From positions 1 through 10,446 of the forward strand of contig CALFXW010000109.1 of NCBI GenBank assembly GCA_937957805.1: a DNA stretch of 10,446 nucleotides. The letters are read 5' to 3'. The translations under genes and the position numbers were made by a program. Below, piece after piece: positions 6,847 to 10,446 of the stretch. The notes beneath the pieces are model-generated. The model was not told the DNA's origin and ran no database searches. It saw nothing but the letters and a program-made list of their open reading frames with translations. Every line of letters begins with the position of its first letter. Position 1 is the first letter of the stretch. This stretch comes from an uncultured Sphingopyxis sp. Lineage in GTDB: Bacteria; Pseudomonadota; Alphaproteobacteria; Sphingomonadales; Sphingomonadaceae.

Positions 6847-6871
6847 GCAAATATATATCGCGCCAATTTGC
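6847..6871 (-). promoter_or_regulatory. AT-rich patch with inverted repeat upstream of nhaA, candidate promoter/operator
   Basis: A perfect 6-bp inverted repeat (GCAAAT at 6847-6852, ATTTGC at 6866-6871) flanks an AT-rich core with TATATAT on the minus strand, 31-55 bases before the nhaA ATG. On that strand TTGGGC (6875-6870) could be a -35 box, but the distance to the best TATATT is short. This is the only AT-rich promoter-like stretch upstream of nhaA. The regulator is unknown. Confidence 0.3.
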
Positions 6872-6927
6872 CCAACCGTCCGCGCCATCGTGCCCTCGCT
6901 TGGACAGGAGCCCATCACCGGTAGCCA

Positions 6928-6974
6928 TTGTCATCGCAAGCCCAGCGCACGCGGGGTGAAGTAATCCAGTGGCC
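6928..6974 (+). repeat. Degenerate dispersed intergenic repeat (TCATCGCAAGC...AATCCAG type)
   Basis: The stretch running from TTGTCATCGCAAGC to GTAATCCAGTGGCC resembles the widespread proteobacterial intergenic repeat of the form GTCATTGCGAGC...AGCAATCCAG, with several substitutions. No reading frame here looks coding. It is the left part of a patchwork of repeats filling 6928-7180. Between it and the next hairpin, 6975-7053 contains C-rich and GGGGAGAG sequence with a short AGGGG/CCCCT stem (7000-7012), but no gene. Confidence 0.4.
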
Positions 6975-7053
6975 AACCCCTGGCCCTCCCGCGAGCGAAA
7001 GGGGAGAGCCCCTCTCTGCGTGAAATTATTATCAGGCGGAGGTTCAACCATGG

Positions 7054-7074
7054 ATGCTGAAACAAGTTCAGCAT
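7054..7074. repeat. Dispersed hairpin repeat (ATGCTGAA/TTCAGCAT)
   Basis: A perfect 8-bp inverted repeat, ATGCTGAA and TTCAGCAT, with the 5-base loop ACAAG, is followed by GACGATG. From memory this is a recurrent alphaproteobacterial intergenic element, usually seen as ...GGATGCTGAAACAAG... in many copies per genome. It sits next to the GTTCGTGTCGAGC repeat. It could form a hairpin on either transcript, but no promoter or gene depends on it visibly. Confidence 0.6.
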
Positions 7075-7090
7075 GACGATGATCTTATCC

Positions 7091-7180
7091 GTTCGTGTCG
7101 AGCGAAGCCGGGACACGAGCGAAGCCGGGACACGAGCGAAGCCGGGATAGGGGCGAAGTCGGGATAGGGGCGAGTTGTGA
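7091..7180 (+). repeat. 17-bp tandem array grown from a dispersed repeat
   Basis: The element begins with GTTCGTGTCGAGCGAAG (7091-7107), as at 4050. From 7099 the 17-base unit CGAGCGAAGCCGGGACA repeats in register: copy 1 at 7099-7115, identical copy 2 at 7116-7132, copy 3 at 7133-7149 (ends GGGATA), and copy 4 at 7150-7166 (GGGGCGAAGTCGGGATA). A decayed fifth copy (GGGGCGAGTTGTGA) runs to 7180. Divergence increases left to right. The remaining gap, 7181-7314, holds no repeat of this kind. It contains TAATAT (7237-7242) and two copies of TGCGCTTGC (7245-7253, 7262-7270) upstream of the glycosyltransferase gene. Confidence 0.85.
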
Positions 7181-7314
7181 CCTAGGGCGGGTGCGCAAAC
7201 TACCAGCGCCGCCCCCGCAAGGCGACATATGCCCCTTAATATCGTGCGCTTGCAATTTTGTTGCGCTTGCCGGATGAAGGCCGCCGTTCAGTCACCAAGC
7301 CAGCGGGGCCGGGG

Positions 7315-8745
7315 ATGGCGGTTGACTCCATAATTATCTGGGGAAGCGCAGGGGGATGGGCGGCGTTCGCGCCCGCCTATGCGCTTGCGCTGGCACGCGA
7401 ACTGGCGTTGTTCGCTGGGGTGGTTTTCCTGATTTTCGCACTGGGTGACATATTGCTCGACATTGGCTGGCTGGTTTTTCGACCATCCCGCGCCACAGCG
7501 CCGGTTGCCGCTGATACCAAGGTTGAGGGGCTGGCGCTATTCATCCCCGCATGGCACGAGGGCGCGGTTATCGGCGATATGTTGGCCCACGCATGCGGTG
7601 CGTGGCACCAATCGGCGGTGCGCTTTTATGTCGGCGTCTATCCCAATGATGTGTTGAGCCATGTCGTGGCCATCGGTGCCGCGCGGCGCGATGCGCGCGT
7701 GCGCATCATCCGCGTTGGCGCGCCGGGCCCGACCAGCAAGGGGGATTGTTTGAATGCACTGTGGCGCGCGCTCAAATCAGATGTCGCACGCGGCGATTTT
7801 GTCTGTCGCGCGGTCGCCTTTCACGATGCGGAGGATAGGGTCGATCCGTTGGAGCCACAGCTTTATGCGGCGGAATTGGCGCGCGCAGATGCGGTGCAAA
7901 TCCCCGTCCTGCCGCTGCCGCGCCGGGGTGCGCGCCTTATTGCGGGCCATTATCTGGATGAATTTGCGCTTACCCATCGGCGCGATATGCCGCTGCGCGC
8001 GCGGCTTGGCGCGCCAATGCCCTTTGCAGGGGTTGGCTTTGCGGTGCGTTTCGCCCTGCTCGACCTGCTTTCGATGCGCCGTGGTGGCACCCCCTTTGCC
8101 GCCGACAGCCTGACCGAAGATTATGAATTGGGTATGGAATTGGCGGCGATGGGCGCGCGCAGCATATTTGTCGAACGCCATGACTATGATGGCCGACTGA
8201 TCGCCAGTCGCGCCTATTTTCCCGATACGATTGACGGCGCTGTGCGTCAGAAAACCCGCTGGATGCAGGGGATTGCGCTCGATGGGTGGGACAGGCTGGG
8301 CTGGGCAGCATCGGGGGGGCATCGCCGTCCCGCCGCCATATTGGGCGGCTTGTGGATGCTCTGGCGGGATCGGCGTGCGCCGCTCGCAGCAGCAGCGATT
8401 TTTGCAGCATATCTGGCATTGCTGCTCACCCTTTTGACATGGGGTTGGGCGGCCTGGCATGGCGCCGCCATCAATCTGCCGGTGGGGGATCATATGCGCC
8501 TGTTGGCGGCGCTCAACCTCCTCCTTCTTCTCTGGCGGGGGGTCTTTCGTGCATGGCATAGTGGTGCGCGTTATGGCTGGGCCGAAGCGGCGCTGGCGTT
8601 GGTGCGCATTCCGATCGCCAATATCATCCTTGTCATGTCGGCGTGGCGTGCGCTGTGGCGTTATGCGCGCGCGCGGCGCGGCCGCGCCACGCTGTGGGAC
8701 AAGACGGCGCATATTTTCCCGATGGCAGAGGCGGAACTGGCCTGA
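7315..8745 (+). CDS. NfrB-like membrane glycosyltransferase (GT2), lacking the MshEN region
   Basis: Predicted inner-membrane glycosyltransferase that would polymerise and export a polysaccharide. From the ATG at 7315 it has 476 residues: an N-terminal membrane segment (about 26-48), a cytoplasmic GT2 domain and C-terminal membrane segments (about 356-378, 395-409, 427-445). Catalytic motifs are HDAED (170-174), SLTEDYE (265-271) and QKTRW (312-316, the QxxRW motif). Segments such as FIPAWHEGAVIGDM, PGPTSKGDCLN, YFPDTIDGAVRQKTRW and WDKTAHIFP (461-469) match E. coli NfrB as I remember it. E. coli NfrB continues about 250 residues past the WDKT.H.FP motif into a c-di-GMP-binding MshEN region; this protein stops 7 residues after it. 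An upstream in-frame TTG (7258) is possible, but neither start has a good Shine-Dalgarno sequence. The stop overlaps the next start (TGATG). Confidence 0.88.
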   Translation: MAVDSIIIWGSAGGWAAFAPAYALALARELALFAGVVFLIFALGDILLDIGWLVFRPSRATAPVAADTKVEGLALFIPAWHEGAVIGDMLAHACGAWHQSAVRFYVGVYPNDVLSHVVAIGAARRDARVRIIRVGAPGPTSKGDCLNALWRALKSDVARGDFVCRAVAFHDAEDRVDPLEPQLYAAELARADAVQIPVLPLPRRGARLIAGHYLDEFALTHRRDMPLRARLGAPMPFAGVGFAVRFALLDLLSMRRGGTPFAADSLTEDYELGMELAAMGARSIFVERHDYDGRLIASRAYFPDTIDGAVRQKTRWMQGIALDGWDRLGWAASGGHRRPAAILGGLWMLWRDRRAPLAAAAIFAAYLALLLTLLTWGWAAWHGAAINLPVGDHMRLLAALNLLLLLWRGVFRAWHSGARYGWAEAALALVRIPIANIILVMSAWRALWRYARARRGRATLWDKTAHIFPMAEAELA

Positions 8746-9821
8746 TGCAGCGCGTCCATCGGCATCCTGTTCGTTCGGGGCCATTTACGATGATTGCGCT
8801 GGTCATAATCGGTTGGGCGACGGTTCGGAGCCTGTGGGTGGCGTCAAGCTGGGTGGTCGGGGCACCCGCGCCATATATCCCAGCGCTGCCCCCCAATATT
8901 GATCCGCTGCCGCTGCAAGCCATGGCGACGAACGCAAGCGCCCCTCATCAGTCCACACCGATGATGGAAATGGAACCGCGCGTGCCTGTGGCGGCCGCAA
9001 CCATGCCGGTTCCCGTCATGCCGCTGCGTTTCGCCGCAACATCCGCACCCACCACATTGCGGGGCGGCTTTATCGCAATGCAGCGTGCTTTGCTGCGCAG
9101 TGGGCCGCTCGGTTCTAATCGACGCTTTATCACGGCCGCCGCGCCCGCTGCCCTTCAAAGCCCGTTGGCATTTAGTGGCGCGCGCGCCGATTCAGCTCGC
9201 CACCGGTGGAGCGTGTCGGCATGGGTGTTTTTCCGGCCAACAGCGCCGGTCCAGCCGGGCAGCGGGCTTTATGGTGGCTCTCAGGCGGGGTTGCGCGCTG
9301 CCTATGCGCTGGGGGACGGCTGGCAAGCCTATGGTCGCCTGTCCGCCACGCCGGTCAATCGGGACAGTGCGGAAGGGGCGGTGGGTCTGGCGCTCCGACC
9401 CTTGTCACGCGTGCCGCTGACATTGACCATCGAACGACGCGTGCGTATTGCGGGCGACGGGCGCAACGCCTTTGCCGCCTATGTCACCGGCGGGGTCAGT
9501 GACCTTCCCGCACCGGCGCAATTTCGCATCGATGCCTATGGCGCAGCAGGGATTGTCGGCGCGTCGCGGCACGATATTTTTGCCGAAGGCTCCTTGACCG
9601 CGCGGCGACGGGTCGCCGACCTTGGGCCTGTGCACTTTAGTGCCGGGGCGGGTATCTGGGGTGGGGCGCAGACGGGGATAAGTCGGCTCGATGTGGGGCC
9701 AAGTGTCGCGCTGCGCTGGGAGGGCGCGCCGCTCACCCTCTCGCTCGATTGGCGGCAACGCATGGCGGGCAACAGTGCGCCAGCGTCGGGGCCAGCGATA
9801 ACCCTGTCCGCCGATTTCTAA
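8745..9821 (+). CDS. NfrA C-terminal-like outer-membrane barrel with N-terminal hydrophobic segment
   Basis: A 358-residue protein coupled to the glycosyltransferase by a one-base TGATG overlap, with GAGGCGG upstream. It starts with basic residues and a hydrophobic stretch (about 14-39, MIALVIIGWATVRSLW then ASSWVVGAPA) that is either a signal peptide or a membrane anchor. A Pro/Met/Ala-rich linker (40-105) follows. From about residue 153 to the end, alternating polar/hydrophobic strands (RWSVSAWVFF, YGGSQAGLRAAYAL, WQAYGRLSAT, GAVGLALRPL, LTLTIERRVRI, VALRWEGAPL, LTLSLDWRQRM) end in ADF. A C-terminal Phe is typical of Bam-assembled outer-membrane barrels. The GGSQAG...Y strand and the neighbour gene suggest the NfrA C-terminal domain family. 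There is no room for the long periplasmic repeat domain of E. coli NfrA (990 residues). Barrel: fairly sure; NfrA homology: inferred. Confidence 0.72.
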   Translation: MQRVHRHPVRSGPFTMIALVIIGWATVRSLWVASSWVVGAPAPYIPALPPNIDPLPLQAMATNASAPHQSTPMMEMEPRVPVAAATMPVPVMPLRFAATSAPTTLRGGFIAMQRALLRSGPLGSNRRFITAAAPAALQSPLAFSGARADSARHRWSVSAWVFFRPTAPVQPGSGLYGGSQAGLRAAYALGDGWQAYGRLSATPVNRDSAEGAVGLALRPLSRVPLTLTIERRVRIAGDGRNAFAAYVTGGVSDLPAPAQFRIDAYGAAGIVGASRHDIFAEGSLTARRRVADLGPVHFSAGAGIWGGAQTGISRLDVGPSVALRWEGAPLTLSLDWRQRMAGNSAPASGPAITLSADF

Positions 9822-10446
9822 CTATTTCCCGCCGTCAAATTGCAGTGCGGCGAGCCGGGCATAGAGGCCACCCTTGGCTACCAATTCGTCATGGCGGCCC
9901 TGTTCGACAATCCGCCCTGCATCCATGACGATGATGCGGTCGGCCGCGCGCACGGTCGCCAAACGGTGCGCGATGACGATGGTGGTGCGCTGGTGCATCA
10001 AGGCATCGAGCGCGTCCTGTACCAGTCGTTCGCTTTCGGCATCGAGCGCGCTTGTCGCTTCATCGAGCAGCAGTATTGGCGCACGGCGCAGCAGCGCGCG
10101 CGCAATGGCGATGCGTTGCCGCTGGCCGCCCGAGAGCCGCGTGCCCGCCTCGCCCAGAAATGTGTCCAGCCCATCGGGCAGTTCGCGCAAAAAAGCGCTG
10201 GCGTTGGCAGCGTCTGCGGCGGCCCAAATGTCGGCATCGCTCGCTTCCCATTGCCCATAGCGCAGATTGTCGCGGGCGGATGCTGCAAAAACCACCGTTT
10301 CCTGTGGCACCACCGCCATGCGCGCACGGACATCGGCGGGATCGGCATCTCGAATGTCCACCCCGTCGATGGAAATGCGGCCCGATTGAGGGTCGTAGAA
10401 GCGCTGCGCCAATTGAAATAATGTCGTCTTGCCCGCGCCCGACGAC
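9822..10446 (-). CDS. ABC exporter ATPase domain (partial, N-terminus off the right edge)
   Basis: C-terminal nucleotide-binding domain of an ABC transporter, probably a half-size exporter of the MsbA/HlyB type with a membrane domain fused N-terminally outside the window. The reading frame is open to the window edge, where the end of Walker A, SSGAGKTT, is visible. Then come the Q-loop VVPQETVVF, signature LSGGQRQRIAIARALL, Walker B ILLLDEATSALD with D-loop, and H-loop IVIAHRLAT, followed by the short C-terminal tail usual for exporters (ELVAKGGLYARLAALQF). All catalytic motifs are intact. The substrate cannot be told without the membrane domain. The gene converges on the barrel gene with no intervening base: its TAG occupies 9822-9824, directly after the TAA ending at 9821. 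Confidence 0.95.
   Translation of the reverse strand, partial: SSGAGKTTLFQLAQRFYDPQSGRISIDGVDIRDADPADVRARMAVVPQETVVFAASARDNLRYGQWEASDADIWAAADAANASAFLRELPDGLDTFLGEAGTRLSGGQRQRIAIARALLRRAPILLLDEATSALDAESERLVQDALDALMHQRTTIVIAHRLATVRAADRIIVMDAGRIVEQGRHDELVAKGGLYARLAALQFDGGK

Noticed and set aside
7099..7180. Possible CRISPR array from regularly repeated GC-rich units.
   Set aside because: The 17-base units are directly adjacent with no spacers, and no cas genes are present.
7095..7277. A 60-codon open frame starting inside the repeat array.
   Set aside because: It is made largely of translated repeat units and has no ribosome site.
8643..8744. An upstream extension of the barrel protein from an earlier start.
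   Set aside because: The extra 34 residues would lie entirely inside the glycosyltransferase gene and lack a signal sequence. The ATG at 8745 overlaps the stop codon, has a ribosome site and is followed by the hydrophobic segment.
7777..8784. A 335-codon open frame on the minus strand opposite the glycosyltransferase gene.
   Set aside because: It is rich in Arg, Pro and Gln with no domain-like segments. It lies antisense to a protein with intact catalytic motifs, as expected for GC-rich shadow frames.

Overview
The window looks like chromosomal DNA of a sphingomonad-type alphaproteobacterium (Sphingomonadaceae/Erythrobacteraceae range). Reasons: GC-rich coding sequence, alphaproteobacterial-style SucC and group I ETF proteins, a sucC gene without sucD beside it, and intergenic repeats built around the motif GTTCGTGTCGAGCGAAG, which I associate from memory with sphingomonad genomes. 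The genus cannot be fixed from this sequence.

Layout. Bases 1-422 (-) hold the first 140 codons of a sigma-54 activator; its 3' end lies off the left edge. Diverging from it is a small lipoprotein gene (499-843, +). Then comes central metabolism on the + strand: sucC (995-2194), followed after a 114-bp gap with a hairpin and a palindrome by etfB (2309-3052) and etfA (3052-3981), which overlap by one base. A 175-bp convergent gap holds a strong hairpin and a repeat element. On the - strand lies a two-gene unit, nhaA (6816-5569) followed by a DUF885-type zinc metallopeptidase-like lipoprotein (5590-4157), overlapping by 22 bp. Bases 6817-7314 hold no convincing gene. This stretch contains a likely nhaA control region, a patchwork of dispersed intergenic repeats and a 17-bp tandem array.

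The most interesting part is 7315-9821 (+). It encodes a membrane GT2 glycosyltransferase closely resembling the catalytic and membrane core of NfrB (phage N4 adsorption protein B), stop-start coupled to a 358-residue protein with an N-terminal hydrophobic segment, a linker and a predicted outer-membrane barrel ending in Phe. I read this as a reduced NfrB/NfrA-type exopolysaccharide export pair. The NfrB-like protein stops where the c-di-GMP-binding MshEN region would start in E. coli NfrB, and the NfrA-like partner has no room for the long periplasmic repeat region of E. coli NfrA. An ABC exporter ATPase (9822-10446, -) runs off the right edge, its stop codon touching the stop of the barrel gene.

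Working together: SucC (with SucD encoded elsewhere) runs the succinyl-CoA step of the TCA cycle. EtfAB carries electrons from acyl-CoA dehydrogenases to the quinone pool, so both sit at the outlet of fatty-acid and branched-chain amino-acid breakdown. NhaA and the lipoprotein peptidase, the glycosyltransferase/barrel pair and the ABC exporter are envelope functions.
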